Of a stretch of 64,000 bases of DNA, positions 27,885 to 36,353 are shown in pieces. The position numbers were made by a program, and so were the translations under genes. The notes under the pieces are model-generated. The model saw only the letters and a list, made by a program, of their open reading frames with translations. It ran no database searches and was not told the origin of the DNA. The DNA lies in assembly GCA_038889235.1 (NCBI GenBank), contig JAWAHN010000001.1:778499-842498 (forward strand). The letters run 5' to 3'. Numbering within the stretch: position 1 is the stretch's first letter; each line of letters opens with the position of its first letter. Source of the DNA: Candidatus Jordarchaeales archaeon. GTDB taxonomy: Archaea; Asgardarchaeota; Jordiarchaeia; Jordiarchaeales; Freyrarchaeaceae.

Positions 27885-28020
27885 TTTTTGATGGGACGAA
27901 CAGGTAAAGAAAACAATAAAACGGCTATGGGGGATAGTATTCTAGCAAAACCCGGTAGAAAAGTGAGCCGAACGAAAACTGTACTTGTCTGCCAGAGTTT
28001 TAAGGAAGGATGGTGAAAAT

Positions 28021-29813
28021 ATGAAACTGCGATCCCCTATAGTTGTCGTCTTAGGGCATATCGATCATGGCAAAACATAGCACGGTTTCGTGCTATGGGC
28101 TAAACTTCGCTGTTGGATGCCATTAGGGGGACAGCGGTTCAAGCTAAAGAAGCAGGTGGTATTACTCAGCACATAGGAGCGTCTTTTCTGCCTTCAAATG
28201 TCATATTAAGCCTCGCTGAAGAGCTAGTTAAAAGATTTAACGTAACGCTCGACATACCCGGCGTGTTGGTTTTAGACACTCCGGGTCATGAGGCTTTTTT
28301 CAATCTTAGGGCGCGTGGGGGCGCCATTGCAGACATTGCCATATTAGTTGTAGACATCATACGTGGTTTTCAAACACAAACCTACGAATGTATCAACTTG
28401 CTGAGAAGTAGACGCGTTCCATTCCTGGTAGCAGCGAACAAAGTGGATTTAATTCCCGGGTGGCGTCCTTCCGGCTCCACATCAATTCTTAAGGCTCTTG
28501 CCTTACAGGATGATTACGTTAAAAAGGCTTTAGATGAAAAAATCTATGGACTAATGGGTGAGCTCTCCGCCTGTGGCTTTAACTCTGAAAGATTTGATAG
28601 GATACGGGATTTCACCAGAACTATCGCCATAGTACCTACAAGCGCTAAAACAAAAGAGGGCATTGCGGAGCTAATGATTGTTCTTGCCGGACTAACCCAG
28701 CAATACATGAGGAAAAGGTTAACTGTTTCTGAGGGGGAAGGTAAAGGCGTTGTTTTAGAAGTCAGAGAGGAGCCTGGACTTGGAACGACCATAGACGTCA
28801 TACTTTACGATGGAGTTATCCATAAAGACGACCTGCTGGTTATCGGTGGGCTTGACGGAGCTGTTGTGACGCGTGTTAGGGCGTTACTGCAACCCAAGCC
28901 GCTTGACGAAATGAGAGATCCAAGGGAAAAGTTTGATGCGGTTAACGAGGTAGCTGCTGCAGCTGGAGTGAAAATTGCGGCCCCATACCTTGAGAAGGTT
29001 ATAGCAGGTGCACCGTTAAGAGCTGTGCGCAGCGAAGAAAAAGTGAGAGAGGCTGCACATGAGGTGCAGCAGGAAGTTGAAAGCATTACCATAAGGGGGG
29101 ATCGCACAGGGGTCGTGATCAAAGCAGATACACTTGGGTCACTAGAAGCCCTTGTAAACTTTTTCAAGGAGAGGGGTGTACCTGTCAGAATAGCGGATAT
29201 AGGAGACGTCTCCAAAAGAGACGTCATGGAGGCGGCAGTTGTATCCGAGAAAGACCCGCTTCTAGCAGCCATTATAGCTTTCAATGTCAAAGTGTTGCCT
29301 GACGCGGAGGAGGAAGCTCAAAAGTACGATATTAAAATCTTCGAGGAAAAGATAATTTACAGATTGTTTGAAAAGTATAACGAATGGGTTATAGAAAAAC
29401 GAGAAGAAATGAGAAGACAGGCAGTCAAGGATTTGATTAGGCCTGCAAAGATAAAGATACTTCCGGGTTACGTTTTCAGGCATAGTAAGCCTGCCATAGT
29501 CGGAATCGAAGTGCTTTCAGGAGAAATTAGGCCAAGATATCCTCTGATGCGGGAAGATGGACGCGAAGTAGGAGAAATACTCCAAATACAAGATAAAGGA
29601 GAGACTAGAGAATATGCTCGAAGAGGAGAGCAGGTTGCAATTTCAATAAAGGGGCCTATCGTTGGAAGACACATCAATGAGGGGGATGTGTTATATACGA
29701 ATATGCCGCTGAGCCACATAGAGAAGTTTAAATCCGAGCTTGCGGAAGAGCTGACATCCGACGAACTTGAAACACTTAGGGAAATTGAGCGTGTTAAGAG
29801 ACAAAAAGGATGA
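28021..29813 (+). CDS. infB: Translation initiation factor aIF5B (IF2), interrupted by a 29-nt BHB intron
   Basis: aIF5B is the GTPase that promotes ribosomal subunit joining. The first exon, ATG 28021, reads MKLRSPIVVVLGHIDHGK. Genomic translation then meets TAG two codons later, while the rest of the protein continues in another frame (LLDAIRGTAVQAKEAGGITQ, LDTPGHEAF, NKVDL). Excising 28075-28103 gives GHIDHGKTSLLDAIRGT and a 587-residue protein, the normal archaeal length. So the P-loop of the GTPase exists only in spliced mRNA. The ribosome-binding site GGAAGGATGGTG precedes the ATG. Calling a gene from TTG 28113 would lose the P-loop and is wrong. Confidence 0.9.
28075..28103 (+). other. 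29-nt BHB intron in infB mRNA
   Basis: Central helix positions are GGCA (28069-28072) with GGCT (28098-28101), three pairs plus an A-G mismatch beside the bulge. The 3-nt bulges are AAA (28073-28075) and AAA (28102-28104). The inner stem is a perfect 9 bp (28076-28084 with 28089-28097) with loop GTTT. Cleavage after the second base of each bulge joins AAA to ACT, in phase 0. Protein evidence alone allows a few shifted boundaries; the fold selects this one. Confidence 0.85.
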
Positions 29814-29823
29814 AGTGGGAATT

Positions 29824-30768
29824 ATGCTAGGCGTGGGTGTAGTGGGAGTGGGATTTTGGGGAAAACAGCATGCACGCAATTTTGCGTCTATTGAGAAAAC
29901 AAAGTTGGTTGCTGTTTGCGATGTGAGGGAGGAAGAGGCACGTAAAGTTGGGAAAACGTACGGAGTAGATTGGTATACAGATTTAGATGAGTTCCTAAGA
30001 CGGGAGGACATGGATGCTGTGAGCATATGTACCCCAACGTCAGCGCATTTTGAAGTAGCAACGAAAAGCATTCTTTCTGGAAAACATGTACTTTTGGAGA
30101 AACCCATGACTGCTGACGTAGAAAAAGCCCTCAAACTTGTGGAGTACGCGAAGGAGCAAGGAGTATTTCTCATGATTGGATTTATCGAAAGATTCAACCC
30201 AGGTGTTTTAAGGGTCATTAAAGTGTTAAAGAGCGGCGTCATAGGCGACCCAGTAATGAGCATTTCTAGGAGAGTTGGGCCATATTGGCCTGACCGCGTT
30301 AAAGATGTAGGTGTAGTTAGCGACTCTGCAATTCACGACATAGATCTTGCCCGGTACATTTTTAGAAGCGAGATTGCCTCCGTATATGCTGTTGGTGGGC
30401 GCTTAAAACACAGGTTTGAAGATTACGTAGCCATAATGCTTCACTTAACTAATGGGTTGAGTTGTGTTATAGAGGCGAACTGGTTGACGCCGCGTAAAAA
30501 AAGAGAGCTTATTATTACTGGCGAAAAAGGAATAATAAAACTTGATTATCTCTCGCAAAAAATCAGCATAGAAAGTGACGAGTGGGAAATGAGTAGTTCA
30601 GCGGAGTGGGAGGAACCACTTAGAAAAGAACTAGAGTATTTTGCTGAATGCATTATAGAAAGAAAGCAACCCTACCCGTCTGGCGAAGACGGAGTAAAGG
30701 CATTGCAAGTCATAAACGCCGTGCTAGAGAGCATGAAACAGAAAAAAGTTGTCGAACTAAACTGGTAA
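29824..30768 (+). CDS. Gfo/Idh/MocA-family oxidoreductase
   Basis: This NAD(P)-dependent sugar-type dehydrogenase has 314 residues. It opens with the Rossmann motif VGVVGVGFWGKQHARNFAS, contains the family EKP motif in HVLLEKPMTADVEKAL, and has the substrate-domain segment DSAIHDIDLARYIF with a candidate catalytic His. ATG 29824 is used; the longer frame from 29767 overlaps infB and is not conserved. Members act on inositol, glucose and UDP-sugars, and substrate cannot be assigned. It follows infB after 10 nt and may share its transcript. Confidence 0.88.
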   Translation: MLGVGVVGVGFWGKQHARNFASIEKTKLVAVCDVREEEARKVGKTYGVDWYTDLDEFLRREDMDAVSICTPTSAHFEVATKSILSGKHVLLEKPMTADVEKALKLVEYAKEQGVFLMIGFIERFNPGVLRVIKVLKSGVIGDPVMSISRRVGPYWPDRVKDVGVVSDSAIHDIDLARYIFRSEIASVYAVGGRLKHRFEDYVAIMLHLTNGLSCVIEANWLTPRKKRELIITGEKGIIKLDYLSQKISIESDEWEMSSSAEWEEPLRKELEYFAECIIERKQPYPSGEDGVKALQVINAVLESMKQKKVVELNW

Positions 30769-30844
30769 AAATAACTAAACAAGGAAAGAAGGGAAGAGTT
30801 CTTTCTCTAAACAGATATTTCGTATTAGAGAGTGGGAAAACATG

Positions 30845-31504
30845 TTAGAGTTCCATTACAGATAAGAGCTTGTTTAATCCTTCTCCTGTTTTAGCACTGG
30901 TTAAAACGACTTTAATGTTGGGATTTATTGCGAGAGCGTCATTGGCAACTTCCTGTGGGTCTACGCCGACAACGTCTTTGAGGTCAATCTTGTTTATAAC
31001 CGCTATGTCTGAGTTCTTGAAAAGTAGGGGGTGTTTTTTGACAACATAAGGGCCTTCAGTAATACTGACGACGACTATTCTTTTATCGCACCCCAAAACA
31101 TAGTCTGCTGGGCAAATCAGATTTCCAACATTCTCGACAAACAACACGTCTACATTATCCAGATTAATTTTCTTCAGTGCTTCTTTAAGGAAAAACGCGG
31201 TTAGTGCACATTCCCTTCCTGTGTTAATCTGCAATGTTTCTACTCCATGCCGAGAAATTCTGTCAGCATCTATCCTGGTCGTTACGTCTCCAGTTATAAC
31301 TGCAATACGGTACTTTTTCTTAAGTACTTCGACTATTTTTTCCAAGAGAGAGGTTTTTCCTGCACCGACGCTTCCAACTATGTCGAAGCTTTTGATGTTT
31401 CTTTTCCTGAAAATGTTGTTGATTTCACTCGCAGCTTTCTCGTTTGCTTTAATTAAGTTCTCTTCTATTGAAACTATGCTTAACTTATCTTCCATAGGTC
31501 TCAT
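30845..31504 (-). CDS. hypB: HypB-like nickel-insertion GTPase
   Basis: HypB delivers nickel to [NiFe]-hydrogenase precursors in a GTP-dependent way; related SIMIBI GTPases serve other nickel enzymes. The 219-residue protein has the P-loop FDIVGSVGAGKTSLLEK, GDVTTRIDADRI, VENVGNLICPADYVLG and the base-specific INKIDL. The usual metal-binding Cys-His pair is changed: the sequence is GRECALTAFFL, so the His after the Cys is Ala. The Cys in NLICPAD is kept. No other hyp genes or hydrogenase are in the window. ATG 31504 or ATG 31495 is the start. Confidence 0.87.
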   Translation of the reverse strand: MRPMEDKLSIVSIEENLIKANEKAASEINNIFRKRNIKSFDIVGSVGAGKTSLLEKIVEVLKKKYRIAVITGDVTTRIDADRISRHGVETLQINTGRECALTAFFLKEALKKINLDNVDVLFVENVGNLICPADYVLGCDKRIVVVSITEGPYVVKKHPLLFKNSDIAVINKIDLKDVVGVDPQEVANDALAINPNIKVVLTSAKTGEGLNKLLSVMEL

Positions 31505-31624
31505 GCTCCCTGCTCAATCATAGACAGACCGGGAGGAATAGGGAAGTGTAACATTTAAAGAATTTTCTGATTCAACGTTATTCTTGCAGTATAAAAACAG
31601 TTGCCTCCCACTGGAGGGGTTTCA

Positions 31625-31909
31625 ATGAAGGTAAGAGTTAAAGTGTTTGCAAGGTTAAGAGAGATTCTGAAGAACAGAGAAGTGGAAGTGGAGCTAAGTG
31701 AGGGAGCCACGATTAAAGATCTTCTACTCATGTTGATAAAAACGTATGGCAGGGAGCTCGAAGATTACCTTTTCTCAGAAAACGGAAACCTCAGGGAGCA
31801 CTTTGTGATTTACATCAACGGGATTGGAATGAACGAAGCGGGGGGAGTAGGGAGGACTCTCAAAGATGGGGATGTGATTGCAATTTTACCTCCAATAAGT
31901 GGTGGCTGA
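31625..31909 (+). CDS. moaD: MoaD/ThiS-family sulfur carrier (ubiquitin-like)
   Basis: This 94-residue beta-grasp protein ends in PPISGG, the Gly-Gly tail that is adenylated and thiocarboxylated. Its body (RVKVFARLREILKNREVEVE, ATIKDLLLMLIKTY, GDVIAILPP) matches MoaD, which donates sulfur for molybdopterin. Archaeal homologues may also serve in tRNA thiolation or protein conjugation. ATG 31625 follows the site GGAGGGG. It overlaps the following tRNA methylthiolase gene by 11 nt, hinting at a sulfur-transfer link. Confidence 0.88.
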   Translation: MKVRVKVFARLREILKNREVEVELSEGATIKDLLLMLIKTYGRELEDYLFSENGNLREHFVIYINGIGMNEAGGVGRTLKDGDVIAILPPISGG

Positions 31910-33194
31910 GGGAGCAGAAGTGACCACGGTCTCAGTCATAGTTCATGGTTGTTCTATGAATCAGGCAGAGGCTGAAATTGCTATGGGATTGCTCAGGGAG
32001 GCGGGGTCTACCCTTACGCCCCCCGATGAGGCTGAAGTCGTCATAGTTTTGACGTGCGGAGTTAAAGCCCATGCTGAAAACGTTTGTCTAAGGGTCGGAT
32101 CCGAGCTCGCCAGAAAAGGCAAGAAAGTGATAATGGCCGGATGCCTTCCTGCAATTTGCCCTGAAAAAGTAGAAGCGACTGGTTGCGCTGCAATGATGGA
32201 CCCGAATTCTATTTCAAGCATAGTGGAAGTCGTTAAACGCGTAGAAAGAGGCGAGAAAGGATTAAGGTTTTTAAGCACAGAAAAAAGGGTGCGTCTAGGA
32301 CTACCCAGGGTCCGATTACGACCACTGATCGCGATTGTCCCCATATCGGAGGGGTGTAAAGGCGCTTGCAGTTACTGCTGCGTCAGAATAGCTAGAGGAG
32401 AGCTCTACTCATACCCACCTGAGTTTATAGTGGAAGAGGTAAAAAGAAGCATTAGAGAAGGATGCAAAGAAGTGTGGTTGACTTCTCAGGACTCAGGAGC
32501 GTATAATTACAAAGGAGTCAGACTGCCGCAACTTCTTAAGAAAATAGTAGATGTTGACGGAGACTTTATGGTACGTGTCGGAATGATGAACCCAAACCAT
32601 GCCGCCGAAATATTGGATGAACTGATAGAGGTGTACGATAACCCAAAGATCTACAAGTTTATTCATATACCGGTCCAGTCCGGTAGTAATAAAGTTCTAA
32701 GGGATATGAATAGGAAATACACTCGAGAAGTCTTTCTGGAAGTTGTAGATGAGCTGCGGGGAAACTATCCATTGTTAACATTGTCAACAGATGTCATCGC
32801 AGGCTTTCCTGGAGAAAGCGAGGAAGAATTTTATGAAACTGTAAGTTTGTTGAAAGAAGTGGAACCTGATATAGTGAATATCTCGATGTTTACACCTAGG
32901 CCACACACTCCTGCCGCCAAAATGCCAAACAAACTGCCTGGATGGGAGATAAAAAGGAGGAGTAGAATACTCACCCAAGTTTCAAATGAGCTATCTCTCA
33001 AACGCAACATGAAGTGGGTGGGTTGGGTTGGGGAGGCCATCGTGACTGAAGTAGGCAGAAAGGGAGGTGTTATCGCTAGAAACTACGCATACAAACACAT
33101 AGTGGTGAGAGAAGACGTTAAACTTGGGGAGAAAATTAAGGTTAGGCTGAGTGAGGCAAAAATAGGTTACTTGTTTGGTTCCATCTGCATGTAG
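31899..33194 (+). CDS. tRNA t6A37 methylthiotransferase (MtaB/CDKAL1 type)
   Basis: This radical-SAM methylthiotransferase adds a methylthio group to t6A at tRNA position 37. The 431-residue protein has the N-terminal UPF0004 domain with three Cys (HGCSMN, LTCGVK, AGCLPA). The radical-SAM core has CKGACSYC in SEGCKGACSYCCVRIARG, and a C-terminal TRAM-like beta domain binds tRNA. IHIPVQSGSNKVLRDMNR is a family signature. GTG 31899 starts within moaD. The enzyme needs the t6A product of the KEOPS system, whose Pcc1 subunit is at 63438-63689. Confidence 0.92.
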   Translation: MVAEGAEVTTVSVIVHGCSMNQAEAEIAMGLLREAGSTLTPPDEAEVVIVLTCGVKAHAENVCLRVGSELARKGKKVIMAGCLPAICPEKVEATGCAAMMDPNSISSIVEVVKRVERGEKGLRFLSTEKRVRLGLPRVRLRPLIAIVPISEGCKGACSYCCVRIARGELYSYPPEFIVEEVKRSIREGCKEVWLTSQDSGAYNYKGVRLPQLLKKIVDVDGDFMVRVGMMNPNHAAEILDELIEVYDNPKIYKFIHIPVQSGSNKVLRDMNRKYTREVFLEVVDELRGNYPLLTLSTDVIAGFPGESEEEFYETVSLLKEVEPDIVNISMFTPRPHTPAAKMPNKLPGWEIKRRSRILTQVSNELSLKRNMKWVGWVGEAIVTEVGRKGGVIARNYAYKHIVVREDVKLGEKIKVRLSEAKIGYLFGSICM

Positions 33195-33243
33195 CATATT
33201 TTTGGCATATATTAAATGCAAGTATTAGAAGCCTGTTACTAAC

Positions 33244-33251
33244 CTTTTTAT
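33244..33251 (+). promoter_or_regulatory. TATA-like promoter of the cdrS-ftsZ operon
   Basis: CTTTTTAT lies about 60 nt upstream of the cdrS start. ATGCAAG at 33216-33222 and CTTGCAT at 33274-33280 form widely spaced inverted arms on both sides of it, which may be chance. Confidence 0.45.
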
Positions 33252-33307
33252 TACAAGTACAGCCTTACTTACCCTTGCATCTCCGGGTAGTGGAAGGGGG
33301 TGGTTGA

Positions 33308-33493
33308 GTGAAGCTCGTGACAGTTCACCTGCCGGAAGCGTATGTTAATGGTTTGGAGAAGCTTGTCGAGATGAAGCAATATCCTAACAAGTCAGAAGCA
33401 ATAAGGGTAGCGATACGCGATTTACTCAAGAGAGAACTTTGGGAGAGGCAGGTGGCCTACGGACGCGCGCCAATAGTTAAGGGAGAAGAATAG
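33308..33493 (+). CDS. cdrS: CdrS-type ribbon-helix-helix regulator
   Basis: This 61-residue ribbon-helix-helix protein (KLVTVHLPEAYVNGLEKLV strand-helix, PNKSEAIRVAIRDLLKREL helix) sits directly before ftsZ. This arrangement is the conserved cdrS-ftsZ operon of archaea, in which CdrS controls cell-division genes. GTG 33308 follows AAGGGGGTGG. The basic N-terminal strand would contact DNA as a dimer. Its assignment as CdrS rests on size, fold and position. Confidence 0.88.
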   Translation: MKLVTVHLPEAYVNGLEKLVEMKQYPNKSEAIRVAIRDLLKRELWERQVAYGRAPIVKGEE

Positions 33494-33528
33494 ACAAGCC
33501 GGGGCACACTGCGCTTTAGGTGACAATC

Positions 33529-34674
33529 ATGACACTGAGTTTGATAAGAGATGCTATTAAACACTCAAAGGAGATAGCGGTCGAGAAAGAGTACAAGGTT
33601 GGAGAGGCAAGGATAGCGGTTATCGGCACAGGGGGCGCGGGAAACAACACGGTAGACAGATTGATGCACATGGGAATCGTTGGAGCGGAGTGTATAGCTA
33701 TTAACACGGACAAGCAGCACCTTGACAGGGTAAGGGCGCATAAAAAATTGTTAATTGGAAGAAAGATTACTGGAGGAAGAGGGGCGGGGGGCTTCCCCCA
33801 CATAGGAGAAGCTGCTGCTGAAGAGAGCAAAGAAGAAATAGCTGAGCTGCTCCGTGGCGCCGACTTGGTCTTCATAGCGGCCGGGATGGGAGGGGGAACT
33901 GGAACCGGAAGCGCACCTGTTATAGCGGAGATAGCTAAAAAGATGGGAGCTATAGTCGTTGGCGTAGTTACAATGCCTTTCAAGATGGAGAAAGGACGTA
34001 TACAAAAGGCGATTGAAGGGTTAAATAAGCTGAGGTACTTTGCGGACACAGTAGTGGTCATAGACAATAACAGGTTGCTGAACTTAGTTCCTAACCTCCC
34101 CATAGATGAAGCCTTCAGCGTTGCTGACGAAATATTGGCGAACATGGTTAAGGGGATAACGGAGACTATTAGTTTGCCAAGCTTGGTCAACCTGGACTAT
34201 GCAGATGTACAAAGTGTACTCAGAAACGGTGGAGTAGCTATGGTTGGGATAGGGGAAGGAGAAGGAGAAAATAGAGTGGAAAAAGCTGTTAAGAGCGCGT
34301 TGGATTCGCCGCTTCTCGACGTTGACATAACGGGTGCAAGTGGAGCATTGATACACGTTACTGGCGGACCAGACATGACTTTAACGGAGGCGACGAGAGC
34401 AGGAGAGTTAATAACTGAGAAAATGGTTGACGATGCACTTGTAATATGGGGAGCACGTGTTGACCCAAGCCTGATGGGAACAATAAGGATAATATTGATT
34501 CTTACGGGTGTTAGTAGTCCACAGCTCTTGGGACCAGCAGAGTACGAAAAAACAGGGCTAGACATCTTGAAACCACTTCCACTAGACGGGAGAAACGAGT
34601 TACTATTCGAAGCAAGCCAGTTTCCTTTGAAGAAAGATGAAGACTTAGATGACTTGGGAATACCAAGACTTTGA
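33529..34674 (+). CDS. ftsZ: Cell-division GTPase FtsZ
   Basis: FtsZ polymerises into the division ring. The 381-residue protein has an N-terminal helix (SLIRDAIKHSKEIA) and IAVIGTGGAGNNTVDRL. The tubulin signature GGGTGTGSAP is near residue 120. The T7 region with conserved acidic residues is NLDYADVQSVL, and the C-terminal domain has ITGASGALIHVTGGPDMTL. ATG 33529 is chosen because AGGTG is 7 nt upstream; GTG 33520 overlaps that site. FtsZ is missing from Sulfolobales and most Thermoproteales, which limits the likely lineage. Confidence 0.96.
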   Translation: MTLSLIRDAIKHSKEIAVEKEYKVGEARIAVIGTGGAGNNTVDRLMHMGIVGAECIAINTDKQHLDRVRAHKKLLIGRKITGGRGAGGFPHIGEAAAEESKEEIAELLRGADLVFIAAGMGGGTGTGSAPVIAEIAKKMGAIVVGVVTMPFKMEKGRIQKAIEGLNKLRYFADTVVVIDNNRLLNLVPNLPIDEAFSVADEILANMVKGITETISLPSLVNLDYADVQSVLRNGGVAMVGIGEGEGENRVEKAVKSALDSPLLDVDITGASGALIHVTGGPDMTLTEATRAGELITEKMVDDALVIWGARVDPSLMGTIRIILILTGVSSPQLLGPAEYEKTGLDILKPLPLDGRNELLFEASQFPLKKDEDLDDLGIPRL

Positions 34675-34734
34675 AGTTCCCTCATAACTTATTTTTTGTT
34701 AAATTAGTAAATTAAAAATAAGTTTAAGTTAAAA

Positions 34735-35505
34735 TCAAAAAATTAGAGCTTTCTCGGCTATTTTTTTGACGGCAATGTAAGCTGGTGAATCGTCTGGAAG
34801 TTTTAGAAGAGGTATCCCTTTTAGGTTGAATTCTGCTAATTTTTCATCAACCGGAATGCTGCCAATGTAGTCTAGTCCGAGCTTTTTCGAATACTCTATG
34901 ATGGTTTCTTCTACATCCTTTGAGACCTTATTGACTACTAGAAAAATTTTCTTGAAGTCCCTGTGTAAGGTTTTAGCCAGCTCTTTTATCCTTAAAGCGG
35001 TCTGCAGACCCATTTTTGAAGGGTCAGATATAAGGAACATTATGTCGACATTGGCACTTGTGCGTCTGCTGACGTGTTCAAGACCTGCCGGCAAATCCAT
35101 TAGAACTAGGGTATAGTTCTTCGTCAGGGTATCCATAATTTTCATGAGAAGGTTGTTTACGAGACAATAGCATCCTTCTCGTTCCGGCGCCCCCATCACT
35201 AGTAAATCGAACTTGTCCCCTTCATACAGCACATCGAAGACTCTGTATTCTAGGTATTCAGCTTTCCCGAAGTTTGGTGGAAGCTTGTCCATTTTTTCTT
35301 TAAGCTCATTCACTATTAGCCCTATATTTGAATTCACATCTATCCCTAGAACGTCCGGCATGTTGGAGTCAGGGTCAGCGTCCACCACTAAGATGCCATG
35401 TCGTGCATCTTTTTCTATAATTGCTTTCAGAAGCAGCGCCAAAAAACTTGTTTTGCCTACTCCACCTTTGCCTGAAACACCTATGATTTTCGTCTCTTGT
35501 TTCAT
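34735..35505 (-). CDS. CooC-like nickel-insertion ATPase
   Basis: CooC ATPases insert nickel into the C-cluster of carbon monoxide dehydrogenase. This 256-residue protein has the deviant Walker A motif GVSGKGGVGKTSFLALLL and VVDADPDSNMPDVLG. It also has the Cys-X-Cys metal motif in EREGCYCLVNN (near residue 112) and LVLMDLPAGLEHVSRR. All are typical of the CooC/AcsF group of MinD-like proteins. No CODH gene is in the window. With HypB about 3.2 kb away it suggests nickel-enzyme metabolism in this organism. Confidence 0.88.
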   Translation of the reverse strand: MKQETKIIGVSGKGGVGKTSFLALLLKAIIEKDARHGILVVDADPDSNMPDVLGIDVNSNIGLIVNELKEKMDKLPPNFGKAEYLEYRVFDVLYEGDKFDLLVMGAPEREGCYCLVNNLLMKIMDTLTKNYTLVLMDLPAGLEHVSRRTSANVDIMFLISDPSKMGLQTALRIKELAKTLHRDFKKIFLVVNKVSKDVEETIIEYSKKLGLDYIGSIPVDEKLAEFNLKGIPLLKLPDDSPAYIAVKKIAEKALIF

Positions 35506-35549
35506 GTAAAGGGCACCCCGTAGTCTTCAACTTTTGTTTTAAGAAGATT

Positions 35550-36353
35550 CTAAAATAAACTTTGCTTGACGGGCTTGTAGATCCACTTCAGGTTTTTCAC
35601 TCCCTTGATGATCTCACCGCTTCCCGTGATGTTGATCAGAAGCGCATCCGTGTTTTGTGCAAGCCACTCGAGAAGAAGTTTAGCGTACTTAAGTTTCTTC
35701 CTCTTTAAAGGAGAAGCGCAGATATCGGTTTTATATTCCGGTTTAGAAAAACGACTAACCTTGTCGCCGAAGTCGAAACCGGCAAGAAGAATAGTGTGAG
35801 AGCCCATTGCTTCCGAGATAAAAGCTGCCCTATCGCCGTCGGTGAAACCGAAAAAGTTTCGAACACAGCCTATCGGTTTAACTTGAGTTGTTCCAATAAC
35901 AGGGCCTTCAAAGTCTTTAACATTTTCTAACAGGTGGATATTGTCTCCGTGTGCATGCACAGCCACCACAGAACCTTTAGATGATGCATAAAGTATGTCT
36001 TTGAGCCTCCCATCTAAGTCTGTGACAATTAGATCCGGAAGAATACCCTCGTTCAAAAGAGCCGTTGTAGCGCCATCGGCAGCCACGTTCAGGCAAACCT
36101 TTTCAAGACCCACCCTCTTAATTTCTCTTATGTTCCTTTCCAGCGACGGACCGCAACCATACACTATAACGCACCTATTGCTGAGGGCGCTTGCAAGCAT
36201 GTTTAAAGCACTTTCAACATCTCTCCCTTCAAGTAGAGATGCAAGTTTTTCCGTTGCTTCCCTGTCTTTCTCTGCACTAAAGTTGAAGTCTTTAACAATC
36301 TTTAAGTACCATTTCTCCCAATCTTCGTATGTAACTCTAAGCGTAGCTTTCAT
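35550..36353 (-). CDS. mptE: 6-hydroxymethyl-7,8-dihydropterin pyrophosphokinase, archaeal MptE type
   Basis: MptE pyrophosphorylates hydroxymethyl-dihydropterin in the archaeal route to folate or methanopterin. The 267-residue protein has the COG1634 features: CVIVYGCGPSLERNI, LNVAADGATTALL, PDLIVTDLDG and VAVHAHGDNIHLL, with conserved Asp and His residues for metal and pterin. It overlaps the HTH-PfkB gene by 4 nt and lies downstream of mptD in the same run. MptD and MptE catalyse consecutive steps, so the cluster is functionally coherent. Confidence 0.92.
   Translation of the reverse strand: MKATLRVTYEDWEKWYLKIVKDFNFSAEKDREATEKLASLLEGRDVESALNMLASALSNRCVIVYGCGPSLERNIREIKRVGLEKVCLNVAADGATTALLNEGILPDLIVTDLDGRLKDILYASSKGSVVAVHAHGDNIHLLENVKDFEGPVIGTTQVKPIGCVRNFFGFTDGDRAAFISEAMGSHTILLAGFDFGDKVSRFSKPEYKTDICASPLKRKKLKYAKLLLEWLAQNTDALLINITGSGEIIKGVKNLKWIYKPVKQSLF

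Noticed and set aside
28075-28103. Remnant of an intein in the infB P-loop
   Set aside because: The position matches a known intein site, but 29 nt out of frame with a stop cannot be a protein intein.
28021-28130. Translational bypassing (as in phage T4 gene 60) for infB
   Set aside because: The stop codon and hairpin look similar, but the same structure type recurs in three other genes and two tRNA positions with correct splice-bulge geometry, which bypassing does not predict.
28113-29813. Separate gene starting at TTG 28113
   Set aside because: It would lack the P-loop; the missing N-terminus lies just upstream across the intron.
33216-33280. ATGCAAG/CTTGCAT arms around the cdrS promoter as an operator
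   Set aside because: The arms are 51 nt apart and only 7 nt long; chance is likely without comparison to relatives.
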